Below are positions 27,917 through 37,430 of a stretch of DNA of 39,032 bases, piece after piece. Positions within the stretch are counted from its first letter, which is position 1. Each line of letters begins with the position of its first letter. Made by a program: the position numbers and the translations under genes. The notes under the pieces were generated by a model, which saw only the letters and a program-made list of their open reading frames with translations, had not been told where the DNA came from and made no database searches. The stretch is from Lysobacterales bacterium (lineage in GTDB: Bacteria; Pseudomonadota; Gammaproteobacteria; Xanthomonadales; Xanthomonadaceae): the NCBI GenBank assembly GCA_019510195.1, contig JAEKKW010000024.1:1-39032 (forward strand), read 5' to 3'.

Positions 27917-28297
27917 TCACTTCATCGAATGCAGGCCGAACAGGTTGCCTTCGCTGTCGTGGCACAGCGCGCAGTTGCCGTATTCGCCGATCGAGAATTT
28001 GGGTTTGAAGATCTTGCCGCCTGCGGCTTCGACGCGACCCGATTCGACGCCGCAGTCCTCGCACACGAAATAGGCCAGGGTGCCGCCCATGCCGGAAGGC
28101 ACGCCATCCATCTTCACCAGCGCGCCGCCGCTGCCGGGCAATTCCATCTGCGCGGGAAAGAACATCATTTCCATCTCCATGCCCGGCGGCACCGGGTGCT
28201 GTTCCAGCTTGGTTGCCAGCACCGCCTCGTAGAACTTGCGCGCGCGTGCCATGTCCTGCACGTAGATCTCGGTCCAGCCAATGGGATTGTGTTGCAT
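27917..28297 (-). CDS. VOC-superfamily (glyoxalase/bleomycin-resistance-like) protein
   Basis: 126 residues with the two beta-alpha-beta-beta-beta halves of a VOC domain: GWTEIYVQDMARARKFYEAVL at the front and, in the second half, VEAAGGKIFKPKFSIGEYG then CHDSEGNLFGLHS, a common metal-dependent or degenerate VOC ending. The catalytic reaction is not predictable. GGAGG (complement of 28305-28309) lies 7 bases before the ATG, a strong start. It is divergent from the TetR gene and the intervening 83 bases hold two operator-like repeats nearer the TetR start, so TetR may control it. Confidence 0.88.
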   Translation of the reverse strand: MQHNPIGWTEIYVQDMARARKFYEAVLATKLEQHPVPPGMEMEMMFFPAQMELPGSGGALVKMDGVPSGMGGTLAYFVCEDCGVESGRVEAAGGKIFKPKFSIGEYGNCALCHDSEGNLFGLHSMK

Positions 28298-28331
28298 CGG
28301 GAAACCTCCGTCGTTGGTGCGTGAAGCCTAA

Positions 28332-28348
28332 TGTTTATATTGTAAACA
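28332..28348. promoter_or_regulatory. Operator-like inverted repeat, copy 1
   Basis: TGTTTATATTGTAAACA: arms TGTTTA and TAAACA around a 5-base centre, in an AT-rich island between the divergent VOC and TetR genes. It matches copy 2 (28365-28381) at 14 of 17 positions; the copies start 33 bases apart, about three helical turns. Symmetry, repetition and position suggest binding sites for the adjacent TetR regulator. Confidence 0.65.
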
Positions 28349-28364
28349 TGACGTTACGACGAGA

Positions 28365-28381
28365 TGTTATTATTGTCAACA
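28365..28381. promoter_or_regulatory. Operator-like inverted repeat, copy 2, touching the TetR start codon
   Basis: TGTTATTATTGTCAACA, with outer arms TGTT and AACA; its last base is the A of the preferred TetR ATG. Both copies are followed by TGACG, so the repeated unit is about 23 bases. Binding here would block initiation of the regulator gene (autorepression). Confidence 0.6.
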
Positions 28382-29004
28382 TGACGCGGCGTTCCACTCC
28401 CATTCCCCGCCCGCAGGGCTATCACCACGGCGATCTGCGCCGTGCCCTGTTGCTTGCCGCCCGCAAGCTGGTGGAACTCGGCGGCTCCCCGGCCCTCACC
28501 TTGCGTGCAGCCGCGCAGCAAGCCGGGGTCAGCCCGGCGGCGCCCTACCGCCACTTCGAGGACCGCGATGCATTGCTCGCCGCGGTGCTCGCCGAAGGTT
28601 TTCGCGAACTCGCCGCGACCCTCGAAGCCGCGCGCGTTTCCGTGCCGGCGCCGATCGACAGTTACCTCGCGGTGGGCAGCGCCTATCTGCAGTTCGCCGC
28701 GGGCAATCCGCGGTTGTATCGATTGATGTTCGGATCGGAGTGCAACAAGCTGCAATATCCCGACCTGCTTGAAGCCGGGCAGGAAGCGTTCGCCGTGGTG
28801 GTGCGCGCCGCCCACCAATGCGCGGCGGCCGGGCTTGCGGGGAGCCATTCTCCCGACGATGTCGCGCTGGCCGGCTGGTCGGTGGTGCATGGGCTGGCAT
28901 CGCTGCAGACCGACGGCGTGCTGGAACGCGTCACCCCGCGGCCCTTGCCGGACGTGGCGCAGGCGCTGTTCTCGATTTTGGTGGGAGGCGTCGTCCCGCG
29001 CTGA
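28381..29004 (+). CDS. TetR/AcrR-family transcriptional repressor
   Basis: About 207 residues from ATG 28381. The N-terminal DNA-binding domain is clear: HGDLRRALLLAARKLVELGG, then TLRAAAQQAGVSPAAPYRHFEDRDALLAAV, the usual TetR helix-turn-helix ending in YRHF and a Lys/Asp-rich follow-on. The C-terminal part resembles the WHG/TetR_C domain (RLYRLMFGSE, GWSVVHGLASL). An in-frame ATG at 28348 would add 11 residues; neither has a good Shine-Dalgarno site. Divergent from the VOC gene. The inducer is unknown. Confidence 0.9.
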   Translation: MTRRSTPIPRPQGYHHGDLRRALLLAARKLVELGGSPALTLRAAAQQAGVSPAAPYRHFEDRDALLAAVLAEGFRELAATLEAARVSVPAPIDSYLAVGSAYLQFAAGNPRLYRLMFGSECNKLQYPDLLEAGQEAFAVVVRAAHQCAAAGLAGSHSPDDVALAGWSVVHGLASLQTDGVLERVTPRPLPDVAQALFSILVGGVVPR

Positions 29005-29007
29005 ACC

Positions 29008-29640
29008 TCAGGCGGTCCCGTGGTTCTTGCCCTGCCATGGCCGGTACCACGCGCGGATGCGCGCCATGTCGGCGACGGGATCGTCACTGGTCCAGAACAG
29101 CGGACCGATGCCGATCACCTTGTCGGGATAGTGGAAGTATTCGAGCAGGACCGGGATGTCGGCGGCATGCGCGATCTTCCAGAATCCGTTCTTCCACTCC
29201 TGCACCTGCTTGCGCGTCCCTTCCGGGGCGATGCCGAGCCAGAACTGGTCGGTCGCGCGAATCGTTTGCGCGATCTGTTCGACGAAACCACCCGGCGCCT
29301 TGCGATCAATCGCGATCACGCCGAGCCGGCGCAGGATCGGGCCCATCGGCCACCAGAACAATTCCTTCTTGCCGAGGATGCGGATGTCGAGGCCGAGCGC
29401 CATCTTCGCCGCGAATCCCCACACGCCGTCCCAGTTGGACGAATGCGGCGCGCCGATCAGCACCAGTTTCGGCACGTCGGGAAATTCGCCGACCATGCGC
29501 CAGCCACCGAGCTTCAGCAACGCGCGGCCGAACCAGCGCGAGAACGGACTGTTGCGCACGCGTGGCGCGCTTCCCGGCAGGGGCAGGATCGGCCCGTCGC
29601 TGGCCGGCGTGGGCGGATGCGGTGCGGTCGTTCCAGTCAT
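29008..29640 (-). CDS. LPLAT-superfamily (PlsC-like) acyltransferase
   Basis: About 210 residues from ATG 29640, chosen because it lies 4 bases after the arfB stop. The acyltransferase motifs are H66-SSNW-D71 (HxxxxD) and PEGTR (139-143), with FWWPMGPILRRLGVIAIDR between. It probably acylates a lysophospholipid or related glycerol-phosphate lipid at the membrane; the exact acceptor is not predictable. It is the last gene of the ubiJ-ubiB-truC-arfB run. Confidence 0.88.
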   Translation of the reverse strand: MTGTTAPHPPTPASDGPILPLPGSAPRVRNSPFSRWFGRALLKLGGWRMVGEFPDVPKLVLIGAPHSSNWDGVWGFAAKMALGLDIRILGKKELFWWPMGPILRRLGVIAIDRKAPGGFVEQIAQTIRATDQFWLGIAPEGTRKQVQEWKNGFWKIAHAADIPVLLEYFHYPDKVIGIGPLFWTSDDPVADMARIRAWYRPWQGKNHGTA

Positions 29641-29644
29641 GCGT

Positions 29645-30052
29645 TCAATCCCAATCCCTGGCGGCACGGCCGCGCTTCACTTCGCTGCGTCCGCGCTTCG
29701 ATTCCAGCCGGCGTTCCTTCGATGCCCGCGTCGGACGTGTTGCCTTGCGTGGCTTGGCGACTTCCATCCCGTGGGCGATGAAGGCCATCAGGCGTTCGCG
29801 CGCATCGTCGCGGTTGCGATCCTGGGTGCGGAAGCGTTGCGCGTGGATGACGATCACGCCGTCGCCGGTGACGCGGCGATCGCGCCGGGCCAGCAGGCGA
29901 CTGCGGACCTCGTCGTCCAGCGATGGCGACTGCGCGATGTCGAAACGCAGTTCGACCGCGGTGGCGACCTTGTTGACGTTCTGCCCGCCCGCGCCCGACG
30001 CGCGCACGAAGCGCTCGACCAGCTCGGATTCGGGAATGGCGATGTCGGTCAT
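29645..30052 (-). CDS. arfB: Peptidyl-tRNA hydrolase ArfB (ribosome rescue)
   Basis: 135 residues with the release-factor GGQ motif (residues 22-24, in RASGAGGQNVNKV) and a basic C-terminal tail (KERRLESKRGRSEVKRGR) that enters the mRNA channel. It hydrolyses peptidyl-tRNA on stalled ribosomes lacking a stop codon. Length matches E. coli ArfB/YaeJ (about 140). It starts 2 bases after the truC stop. Confidence 0.95.
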   Translation of the reverse strand: MTDIAIPESELVERFVRASGAGGQNVNKVATAVELRFDIAQSPSLDDEVRSRLLARRDRRVTGDGVIVIHAQRFRTQDRNRDDARERLMAFIAHGMEVAKPRKATRPTRASKERRLESKRGRSEVKRGRAARDWD

Positions 30053-30054
30053 GG

Positions 30055-30765
30055 TTACAGTCTAAATGGACCGAACAGGGCCAGCGCCTTCGCGAATTCG
30101 GCATCGGGCGGCGCAACCATCGAAAGCCGTTCGCCGCTCCACGGATGGGTGAACGCCAGGCGTTCCGCGTGCAGCAGCATGCGGTGGATGCCGAGCATGC
30201 GGAAATTGCGATTGTGGCGGCCGTCGCCGTGGCTGGTGTCGCCGACCAGGTGATGCGACAGGTGCTTGAGATGGCGGCGGATCTGGCGGAAGCGCCCGGT
30301 CTCGGGACTGGCGCGCAACAATGCATAGCGCGAGGTCGCGAATCCTGCCGACGGCAATTCCAGTTCAGCGGTTGCGAGCTTGCGGAAGCGCGTGCGCGCC
30401 GGCTTCTTCTCCGGTTTGCCGGGCCCGCCATCGAGCGCATGATCGACGATGAAATCGTCTTCGGCCGGCCAGCCGCGACAGATCGCGAGATAGTCCTTCG
30501 CCGGATCGCCCGCCATCCACGCCTTGCCCAACGCCGATGCGGTATCGCGATCGAAGGCCAGCAGCAGGCAACCGCTGGTGGCGCGATCGAGGCGATGGAT
30601 CAGGAAGATGTCGCATCCGAACTGCTCGCGCAGGCGATCGGCGAGGAAATCGGTTTCGCCGCGCGCCAACGCACTGTCGTGCAGCATCAGGCCCGCCGGC
30701 TTGTCGATCACGGCGAAACGCGCGTCCATGTGGAGGACGGGAATCAACCGCGACTGCGCGGCCAT
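30055..30765 (-). CDS. truC: tRNA pseudouridine(65) synthase TruC
   Basis: About 236 residues. HRLDRATSG holds the catalytic Asp60; [32 protein letters not shown] and [12 protein letters not shown] are close to TruC of E. coli and distinguish it from RluA/RluC/RluD. It isomerises U65 of some tRNAs. ATG at 30765 overlaps the ubiB end by 22 bases; an in-frame ATG at 30729 is an alternative. Part of the ubiJ-to-acyltransferase run. Confidence 0.88.
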   Translation of the reverse strand: MAAQSRLIPVLHMDARFAVIDKPAGLMLHDSALARGETDFLADRLREQFGCDIFLIHRLDRATSGCLLLAFDRDTASALGKAWMAGDPAKDYLAICRGWPAEDDFIVDHALDGGPGKPEKKPARTRFRKLATAELELPSAGFATSRYALLRASPETGRFRQIRRHLKHLSHHLVGDTSHGDGRHNRNFRMLGIHRMLLHAERLAFTHPWSGERLSMVAPPDAEFAKALALFGPFRL

Positions 30766-32411
30766 GCCGCCAGCAGTGCCGACACGCCTCCCAGCCCGGC
30801 GATCCAGGCCGACGCGGGAACACCGAACAGGCGTGGGCCGCCCGCTTCGAGCGCATACAACACCGCCGCGACGATCAGCAGGCCGGTGCCGAGGATCGCC
30901 GAGACCATCCGCCGCTGCATGCCGTGGAGATCGTTGGAAAGGCGGCGCAAGTCTTCCGACTGCATGTGCAATTCGTGGCGGCCTTCGACCTGCTGCTTCA
31001 ACCAGGCATGCGCCAGTTCCGGCATTTCCGGTGCGCGCGTCGCCAGTTCCGGCAACTGTCGCGCGAAGTTCTTGAACAATCGTTTCGGGCTGTAGCGTTC
31101 GCGCAGGATGCGCTCCAGCACCGGCTTCGCCACCGCCCAGATGTCGATGTCGGGGTCGAGCTGGCGACCGACGCCCTCGATGTTCAACAGCGTTTTCTGC
31201 AGCAGGATCAGTTGCGGCTGCAGCGTGAGTTCGTAGCGCTGGGCGACGCGGAACAGTTTCGCCAGCACTTCCGCCAGCGATATCTGCGACAGCGGGCGGG
31301 TGAAGTACGGCTCGCACACCGAACGCGCGGCCGCTTCCAGTTCGTCGATGCGCAGATGCGAAGGCATCCAGCCGGCATCGACATGCAGTTCGGCGATGCG
31401 ACGATAATCGCGGTTGAAGATCGCCATGAAATTCTCGGCGAGGTAGTACTGATCCTCGCGCGAGAGCTGGCCCATGATGCCGAAATCGAGCGCGATGAAG
31501 CGTGGATTGGCACGGCGCGCGGGGTCGACATCGACCCAGATGTTGCCGGCGTGGGCATCGGCGTGGAAGAAGTTGTCGCGGAAGACCTGTTCGTAGAACA
31601 CGCGCACGCCCTTCGCGGCGAGCGCCTTGCGATCGATGCCGGCAGCGTCGAGCGCGGCGATGTCGTCGGCAGGAATGCCGGTGACCCGCTCCATCGTCAT
31701 CGCGCGCGGACCGGTGTGACTCCAGATCGGTTCCGGCACGTAGAGATCGTTGGAATCGATCCAGTTGCGCCGCAATACCGAGGCATTCGCGGCTTCGCGC
31801 TGCAGGTCGAGTTCGGCGGTCAGCGTGTTCTCGATCTCGGCGACGATCTCGCGCGGACGGATCTTGTCGGCACTGGGATGCGTGCGCTCGACCACGCCCG
31901 CCAGCGATTTCAGCAGGGCGATGTCGTCGCGTATCTCGCCGTCGACATCGGGACGCAACACTTTCACCACGACCTGGCGGCCATCGTGCAGGGTCGCGGC
32001 GTGCACCTGGGCAATGCTCGCGGATGCCAGCGGCACGGTATCGAAATCGGCGAACAGCGCGTCGATCGGCTGGCCGAGCGAAGCTTCGACGATCGCGCGC
32101 GCGCGCTGGCCATCGAACGGCTTGACGCGATCCTGCAGCAGCGTGAGTTCTTCGGCGATGTCGATCGGAACCAGGTCACGCCGCGTCGACAGGATCTGCC
32201 CGAACTTGACGAAGATCGGCCCGAGTTCCTGCAAGGCAAGGCGCAGGCGCGCACCGCGCGGCAACGCGGCGATTTCCGCCGATGCGCGCGGCACGAACGG
32301 ACGCGCGAGTTTCAGCCAGCGTTCGGCGGGGGTGTCGTCGAGCAGCGAATCGAGGCGATAGCGCAGCAGCACGCGCCAGATCCGCCATGCGCGTCCGGCC
32401 CCGAAATTCAT
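30744..32411 (-). CDS. ubiB: Ubiquinone biosynthesis regulatory kinase-like protein UbiB
   Basis: 555 residues of the ABC1/ADCK family: KFGQ (69-72, the KxGQ motif), [27 protein letters not shown] and DFG (LDFGIMG). C-terminal hydrophobic segments ([17 protein letters not shown], and another near the end) anchor it in the inner membrane. It is an ATPase needed for ubiquinone synthesis, acting with UbiJ/UbiK on polyprenyl intermediates. Its start overlaps the ubiJ stop by 4 bases. Confidence 0.95.
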   Translation of the reverse strand: MNFGAGRAWRIWRVLLRYRLDSLLDDTPAERWLKLARPFVPRASAEIAALPRGARLRLALQELGPIFVKFGQILSTRRDLVPIDIAEELTLLQDRVKPFDGQRARAIVEASLGQPIDALFADFDTVPLASASIAQVHAATLHDGRQVVVKVLRPDVDGEIRDDIALLKSLAGVVERTHPSADKIRPREIVAEIENTLTAELDLQREAANASVLRRNWIDSNDLYVPEPIWSHTGPRAMTMERVTGIPADDIAALDAAGIDRKALAAKGVRVFYEQVFRDNFFHADAHAGNIWVDVDPARRANPRFIALDFGIMGQLSREDQYYLAENFMAIFNRDYRRIAELHVDAGWMPSHLRIDELEAAARSVCEPYFTRPLSQISLAEVLAKLFRVAQRYELTLQPQLILLQKTLLNIEGVGRQLDPDIDIWAVAKPVLERILRERYSPKRLFKNFARQLPELATRAPEMPELAHAWLKQQVEGRHELHMQSEDLRRLSNDLHGMQRRMVSAILGTGLLIVAAVLYALEAGGPRLFGVPASAWIAGLGGVSALLAAWPRSRG

Positions 32412-33061
32412 CCTGCACTCCGCAGGCGCGCAACACGCGCGGCGAGACGATCGCCGGCATCGCGCAGGCGGTCAACGTCATCGTGGAAGGCATCGAGTTC
32501 GGCGGCACTGACCACGTCGCGCGATTCCTCGGTCACGTATTCCGCCGCCGATTTCGCCACGTCCTGGGCGGCGACGCGCGCGCGCTTCAACGCGAAGGCG
32601 ACGCCATTGGCGATCTGGGTGCCCAGCACGTCGCCGAATACCGCGGCAAACGGACGCCCCCAGTCGGGATCGAAGCGTTCCGCCATCCGCTGCAAGCGGC
32701 GCGCGACCTCGGCATCGCCTTCGATGCGCATCGATCCCACCGGTGGTCCGGCATCGCGCCGGGACGTGTCCCCCAAAAGACCCGACAGGCGCCCGAGCAA
32801 GCCCCCCAGCGTGCTGCGCACCGAGAGGTCGGCACGATCGGCGTCCGGCACCGGGCCGACGCGCAGGCGATCGCCTTCCACCCGCAACTGCAGCGCCAAG
32901 GGCGGTGATTCCAGCGTCAGCGCGACAGTGCGGCCATCCAGCGCCGGCAATGCGGCGCGGGTGTCTTCGTCGAGCAGCAGCGCGCGGTTGAGCGCGGCCT
33001 CCAGCGCCTTGCCGGCCGGCACTTTCCAGTTGAACGGCAGATTGAAGGGCGCGTCGCTCAT
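32408..33061 (-). CDS. ubiJ: Ubiquinone biosynthesis accessory factor UbiJ (SCP2 domain)
   Basis: 217 residues: an N-terminal SCP2 lipid-binding part ([27 protein letters not shown], given as family shape), then a helix [15 protein letters not shown] and a C-terminal coiled coil ([25 protein letters not shown]). It scaffolds ubiquinone enzymes. It overlaps ubiB by 4 bases; ubiE, its common neighbour in enterobacteria, is not here. The oleD stop is 34 bases upstream, so read-through from the ole genes is possible. Confidence 0.9.
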   Translation of the reverse strand: MSDAPFNLPFNWKVPAGKALEAALNRALLLDEDTRAALPALDGRTVALTLESPPLALQLRVEGDRLRVGPVPDADRADLSVRSTLGGLLGRLSGLLGDTSRRDAGPPVGSMRIEGDAEVARRLQRMAERFDPDWGRPFAAVFGDVLGTQIANGVAFALKRARVAAQDVAKSAAEYVTEESRDVVSAAELDAFHDDVDRLRDAGDRLAARVARLRSAG

Positions 33062-33095
33062 GCCTGCATTGTAGTGGCGGCGCGCCAGCCTCGCG

Positions 33096-34094
33096 TCACG
33101 CGGCGTTGCGCCAGTATGCCGCGACCCGCGCCAGGCCCTCGTCCATGGTCACGCGCGGCATGTAGCCGAAATCGCCGAGCGCCGGCGCCATGCTGTACCA
33201 GTGCGGAGTGACCAGTTGTTCGGCGAGGAAGCGCGTCATCGGCGGCTCGTCCCGACGACGCAGCAGCGGCCACAGCGTCTCCATCGTCGCACCGACGCCA
33301 TAGGCCAGCGCAAACGGAATGTGACGATGAACTTCCGGCGCACCGGCGGCACGCAGCAGGTCATTGACGACGCGTTCCATGGCGCGCGGTTCGCCATTGC
33401 TGATGAAATAGGCCTTGCCGGCACAGGCCGCGCCGGCCTGCAGGTGCTCGAAGGCATCGAAATGCGCCTGGGCGGCATTGTCGACATAGGTGGTATCGAC
33501 GAGATTGCAGCCGTTGCCGACCAGCGCGAGGCGCCCGGCGCGCGCGCGTTCGACCAGGCGTGGCAGCAGCTGGTTGTCGCCGACGCCCCAGATCAGGCGC
33601 GGACGCAACGCGATGGTCGCCAGCGTGACACTGTTCGCCGCCAGCACTTCCTGTTCGGCGATCAGCTTGGTGGCCGCGTACGGTGCCTTGAGGTGTTCGC
33701 CATAGGGAACTTCTTCTGCCGTTCCGCCTTCGACCGGATGGGTGGCGCGATGGGTCACGCTCGGCGTCGAGGTGTAAACGAGACGCGCGATGCCGTGCGC
33801 GCGACAGGCGGCGATGACATTGCGGGTGCCGACCACGTTGGGCTGGAAATAGCTGTCGTAACTGCCCCAGGCGCCGGCCTTGGCGGCGTTGTGGAAGATC
33901 GCCTCGCAACCTGCCGCCGCCGCGAGCATCGCATCGGGATCGGCGAGATCGCCGCGAACCTGTTCGACACCGAGCACGTCGAGTTCCGGATAGCGTCCGC
34001 GGTTGAAGCTGCGCACGCGATGGCCGCGCTCGACCAGGCCGCGACACAGCGCCTGCCCGAGGAATCCGCCACCACCCGTCACGAGTATGTTCAT
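33096..34094 (-). CDS. oleD: 2-alkyl-3-oxoalkanoate reductase OleD
   Basis: 332 residues, short-chain dehydrogenase/3-beta-HSD type: NAD(P)-binding TGGGGFLG (6-13), and catalytic YAATK (Tyr139, Lys143). In olefin biosynthesis OleD reduces the 2-alkyl-3-ketoacid made by OleA to the 2-alkyl-3-hydroxyacid. Identity rests on fold plus position: it follows oleC with a 4-base overlap (34091-34094) in a cluster with clear OleA and OleB. ATG at 34094. Confidence 0.95.
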   Translation of the reverse strand: MNILVTGGGGFLGQALCRGLVERGHRVRSFNRGRYPELDVLGVEQVRGDLADPDAMLAAAAGCEAIFHNAAKAGAWGSYDSYFQPNVVGTRNVIAACRAHGIARLVYTSTPSVTHRATHPVEGGTAEEVPYGEHLKAPYAATKLIAEQEVLAANSVTLATIALRPRLIWGVGDNQLLPRLVERARAGRLALVGNGCNLVDTTYVDNAAQAHFDAFEHLQAGAACAGKAYFISNGEPRAMERVVNDLLRAAGAPEVHRHIPFALAYGVGATMETLWPLLRRRDEPPMTRFLAEQLVTPHWYSMAPALGDFGYMPRVTMDEGLARVAAYWRNAA

Positions 34095-35746
34095 TGCGAT
34101 TTCCGTCCTTCGGGTGCACGTTGCGCGGCCCAGCGCGCCAATGCCTCGCGACCGATCTTGGCGTTGTGGCGGATGTCGACCGGAAAGGCCCGCGGATAAT
34201 GCAGGAAACCTTCCACCTTGGCGGTATGCACGCCGCCATTGGCGAGATGGCGCAATTCGCCGGCGATGCGCGGCCACTGGTCGGCTGCAACGTCCTGCTC
34301 AAGTTCAACGCACAGGATCGGCTGCCGACATCCCGCCGCATCAACACCGACCAGCGCCGTGCGCGCGACATCCGGATGCGTGTTGAACACCGGTTCGATC
34401 TGTTCCGTGCACAGCGTGGTGGATGCATCGACGACCACGCGCTGCGATTTGCGCCCGCAGAACCACAGGCGGCCGTCGCGATCGAAGTAACCGAGATCGC
34501 CCATGCGGTGGACGATGCGTTCGCTGCCATCAACGAGATGTTCGCGGATCTTCGCCAGCCGCGTCTGCGCTGCGCGGTTGTAATAGCTGTCGGTTGCGCT
34601 CGGGCCGGCGACGGTGATTTCGCCGACGATGCCCTGCGCCACTTCGCGCGCATCGTTCCAGTTCGCGATCTCACCGTCGCTGATCGCGATGATGCGCACC
34701 TCGTTGGGCGCCACCGGGCGACCGACGCAGGTGCCGCTGCCGGCTTCGGTGCGTGCGCGCAACGTCAGCAGCTCGCGACCTTCGATCACCGCCACCGGCA
34801 GGCATTCGGTCGCGCCATAGGGGGTCCAGAATTTCGCATCGGCAGGCAACAGCTCCAGCAGCTTCGCCACCACATCCGGCGGCACCGGCGCACCGGCGCT
34901 GGTGGCGGTGCGGATGCCGGGCAAGGCTTCGCCATGTTCGGCCAGCACGCGCATCAATGCCGGCGAGCCGAACAGCTGCGTCACGCCGAAACGTTGCATC
35001 GCCGCGTGCAGTTTGCGCGGATTGGCGCGCGCAGGACGCGTCGGATCCATGTCGGGAATGATCGAGGTGAGACCGAGCGCGGGATCGAACAGCGCGAACG
35101 GAGGAAATGTCGGCAGGTCGACGCCGCCGGCTTCCATGCCGAAGGCATTGCGCAGCAACTCGATCTGCGCGCCGAAATGACGGCCGCGATAGACCACGCC
35201 CTTGGGCACGCCGGTCGATCCGCTGGTGAACAGGATCGCCGCCATCGCGTCGGGATCGTTGTCGGCGAAGACTTGCGGATGCGCGGCACCCTCGCGCTCG
35301 ACTTCGGCAAGCGTCGCATCGGCGAACAGCGTGCGCGGTCCGGTGGTGATGGCCACCCGCGCCGAACGCGCCCAGCCCAGCAATTTGCGCGCGAACATCG
35401 CCAACGGAATGCCGATGAAGGCCAGTGGCTGCGCTTCGTCCAGGCATTGCCGCAGCGCCTGCTTCGAGATGCCGGGATCGACCAGCACCGGCACCGCGCC
35501 GGAACGGAACAGCGCGAACATCAGCAGGAAGAATTCCGGTGTCGGCCGCACCATCACCACCGTGCGCGACCCGGCGACGATCCCGCGTCGCGCCAGCCCC
35601 GAGGCGATCGCGCGACTGCGCGCATCGAGCTCGCCATGGGTCAGCGCGATGGCGTAATCGCCGCGCGGGCCGGGACAACGCATCGCCACCGCGTCCGGGC
35701 GTTCGCGGGCCATGCGTTCGAGCGTGGTGGTGAGGGCAGCGGTCAC
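34091..35746 (-). CDS. oleC: Olefin beta-lactone synthetase OleC
   Basis: 551 residues, adenylate-forming (acyl-CoA synthetase-like) enzyme: P-loop [10 protein letters not shown] (174-183), [23 protein letters not shown] and a C-terminal Lys in RHNAKIGRE. OleC uses ATP to close the 2-alkyl-3-hydroxyacid to a beta-lactone, which OleB then decarboxylates. It starts at GTG 35746 without an evident Shine-Dalgarno site. Only 38 bases separate this start from the ATG of the divergent ykgJ-like gene, and a 9-base inverted repeat fills that gap. It is coupled to oleD. Confidence 0.95.
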   Translation of the reverse strand: MTAALTTTLERMARERPDAVAMRCPGPRGDYAIALTHGELDARSRAIASGLARRGIVAGSRTVVMVRPTPEFFLLMFALFRSGAVPVLVDPGISKQALRQCLDEAQPLAFIGIPLAMFARKLLGWARSARVAITTGPRTLFADATLAEVEREGAAHPQVFADNDPDAMAAILFTSGSTGVPKGVVYRGRHFGAQIELLRNAFGMEAGGVDLPTFPPFALFDPALGLTSIIPDMDPTRPARANPRKLHAAMQRFGVTQLFGSPALMRVLAEHGEALPGIRTATSAGAPVPPDVVAKLLELLPADAKFWTPYGATECLPVAVIEGRELLTLRARTEAGSGTCVGRPVAPNEVRIIAISDGEIANWNDAREVAQGIVGEITVAGPSATDSYYNRAAQTRLAKIREHLVDGSERIVHRMGDLGYFDRDGRLWFCGRKSQRVVVDASTTLCTEQIEPVFNTHPDVARTALVGVDAAGCRQPILCVELEQDVAADQWPRIAGELRHLANGGVHTAKVEGFLHYPRAFPVDIRHNAKIGREALARWAAQRAPEGRKSQ

Positions 35747-35748
35747 GG

Positions 35749-35782
35749 CGTCATTGTCGCTTACTCCTGCCGCACAATGACG
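35749..35782. promoter_or_regulatory. Inverted repeat between divergent oleC and ykgJ-like starts
   Basis: Perfect 9-base arms CGTCATTGT (35749-35757) and ACAATGACG (35774-35782) with a 16-base spacer fill almost the whole 38-base gap between the two divergent start codons. The symmetry would suit a dimeric regulator, but a hairpin in either leader or chance is also possible. Confidence 0.4.
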
Positions 35783-35784
35783 AC

Positions 35785-36147
35785 ATGCCGTCCCGCGATT
35801 CCACCCATCCCTGCATGCGCTGCGGCGCCTGCTGCGCGGCGTTCCGCGTCGCCTTCCACTGGAGCGAAGCCGACGACGCGCCCGACGGAACGGTACCGGT
35901 CGGACTCACCCAATCCTTGCGCAGCCACGAACGCGCGATGCGCGGCACCGACGGCGCCCAACCGCATTGCATCGCCTTGCGCGGGACGGTCGGGGAGGCG
36001 TGCGAATGTTCGATCTACGAGTTGCGGCCCAGCCCATGCCGTGCGGTGCAGGCGTCGTGGGAACACGGTGCTGCCGATCCGCACTGCGATCGGGCGCGGA
36101 CGCGCCACGGATTGCCGCTGCTGACGCCAGCGGATTGGAACGCTTAA
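35785..36147 (+). CDS. YkgJ-family cysteine-cluster protein, antisense within the ole cluster
   Basis: 120 residues with the zinc- or iron-chelating pattern CMRCGACC (Cys10, 13, 16, 17), then ACECSIYELRPSPCRAV. The family's function is unknown; a metal-binding site is inferred. It is on the opposite strand to oleB and oleC. Its TAA (36145-36147) and the oleB stop share the palindrome TTAA (36144-36147), so the genes meet end to end with no room for a terminator. It starts 38 bases from oleC. Confidence 0.9.
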   Translation: MPSRDSTHPCMRCGACCAAFRVAFHWSEADDAPDGTVPVGLTQSLRSHERAMRGTDGAQPHCIALRGTVGEACECSIYELRPSPCRAVQASWEHGAADPHCDRARTRHGLPLLTPADWNA

Positions 36148-37079
36148 ACCGGGTTCCCGTCCAGGAACCCACGCACCATCGGCACCAGTTCCTCGTGCTT
36201 GTCTTCCAGCACGTAATGGCCGGCATCCTCGAACGCATGGACTTGCGCATTCGGCAGCGCCGCACGGAATTGCTCGAGGAAATGGCGATCGAACACGAAG
36301 TCGGTCAAGCCCCAGCCGATGAAAGCCGGACGATCGTCGTAAGACGGCAACTGGCGCGCCGCCGCCTTCAGCAACGGCCAGGCACGATCGCCTTCGCCCA
36401 GCGGGATGTCCTGCATGAAACGCAATGTCGCAATCGCGCTGGTCCAGCCATCGTAAATGCCGGAATAAGCCCGCTTCACCGCCGGCGACAGCTTGCGCCG
36501 CGTGCCGAACGCCGCCGCGCCGCGTGCGAACAGGTTGTAGCGACGGATCGCCCAGCCGCCGATGCGCGAATCGCGCCCCAGCGCCAGCCGCGACGGGAAA
36601 CGCTTCGCCACCGGCAACGGGAAAGAAGCCGTGTTGGTGATGACGAGACGGCGCACCCGCGACGGATCGCGCAGCGCCCAGCCGAAACCGATCATGCCGC
36701 CCCAGTCGTGCAGCGCCAGCGTCACCGGCCCGTCGATGCCGAGATGCGCCAGCAGCGCATCGAGATCGTCGACGCGCGACTGCAGCGTGTAGTCGTAGCG
36801 CGGCGATGCATGGGCCGCATCGTCCGGCTTGTCGGAGAGGCCCATGCCGACGTGATCGGGCACGATGCAGCGATAGCGATCGCGCAGTCCCGCCACCAGG
36901 TGGCGCCAGTAATAACTCCATGACGGATTGCCGTGGAGCATCACGATCACTTCGCCGTCGCGCGGGCCTTCGTCGAGATACGACATCGCGATGCCCGGCC
37001 GCGCCTCGAAGCGCTGCGGGGCGAAGGGATAATCGGGGAAGGTCTGCTGCACGGCGACCACGGCTGCAGCGCGACTCAC
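36144..37079 (-). CDS. oleB: Beta-lactone decarboxylase OleB
   Basis: 311 residues, haloalkane-dehalogenase-like alpha/beta hydrolase. Seen are [13 protein letters not shown] (from residue 49), the nucleophile Asp125 in ALHDWGG, a probable Asp260 and catalytic His288 in [10 protein letters not shown]. In the ole pathway OleB removes CO2 from the beta-lactone to give a cis-olefin. It starts at GTG 37079, overlapping the yjdM stop by 4 bases. Identity is by family and the cluster. Confidence 0.93.
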   Translation of the reverse strand: MSRAAAVVAVQQTFPDYPFAPQRFEARPGIAMSYLDEGPRDGEVIVMLHGNPSWSYYWRHLVAGLRDRYRCIVPDHVGMGLSDKPDDAAHASPRYDYTLQSRVDDLDALLAHLGIDGPVTLALHDWGGMIGFGWALRDPSRVRRLVITNTASFPLPVAKRFPSRLALGRDSRIGGWAIRRYNLFARGAAAFGTRRKLSPAVKRAYSGIYDGWTSAIATLRFMQDIPLGEGDRAWPLLKAAARQLPSYDDRPAFIGWGLTDFVFDRHFLEQFRAALPNAQVHAFEDAGHYVLEDKHEELVPMVRGFLDGNPV

Positions 37080-37423
37080 GCCTTTTTCACGAACTCCGAC
37101 TTCAGGCGCATCGCGCCGAAGCCGTCGATCCGGCAGTCGATGTTGTGGCCGTCGGCGCCATCGACCAGGCGGATGCCCTTGATGCGGGTGCCGACCTTGA
37201 GTGCGTTCGACGCCCCCTTGACCTTGAGGTCCTTGACCACGGTGACGCTGTCGCCATCGGCGAGCAGGTTGCCGACAGCATCGCGCACTTCAAGTGCGTC
37301 GTCCTCGGCCACTTCGCCCGGCGTCCACTCGTGGCCGCATTCGGGGCAGACGAGGTGCGCGCCATCCGCGTAAGCGTAAGTCGACGCGCATTGCGGGCAC
37401 GGCGGCAGGGCGGAATCGCTCAT
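37076..37423 (-). CDS. yjdM: YjdM/PhnA zinc-ribbon protein inserted between oleA and oleB
   Basis: 115 residues: an N-terminal zinc ribbon with CPQC (Cys9, Cys12) and CPEC (Cys26, Cys29), then the conserved PhnA domain ([43 protein letters not shown]). Members were once called alkylphosphonate-uptake proteins but that role is not supported, and the function is unknown. It starts 8 bases after the oleA stop and overlaps oleB by 4 bases, so it is translated as part of the ole operon. Confidence 0.93.
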   Translation of the reverse strand: MSDSALPPCPQCASTYAYADGAHLVCPECGHEWTPGEVAEDDALEVRDAVGNLLADGDSVTVVKDLKVKGASNALKVGTRIKGIRLVDGADGHNIDCRIDGFGAMRLKSEFVKKA

Positions 37424-37430
37424 CGCGAAC

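Noticed and set aside
30537-33074. Open frame of 845 codons on the plus strand opposite truC, ubiB and ubiJ
   Set aside because: All three minus-strand genes are certain and the composition is the typical GC-driven shadow.
34094-36124. Open frame of 676 codons on the plus strand opposite oleC
   Set aside because: A shadow of oleC; the real plus-strand gene in this stretch is the short ykgJ-like one, in a different frame.
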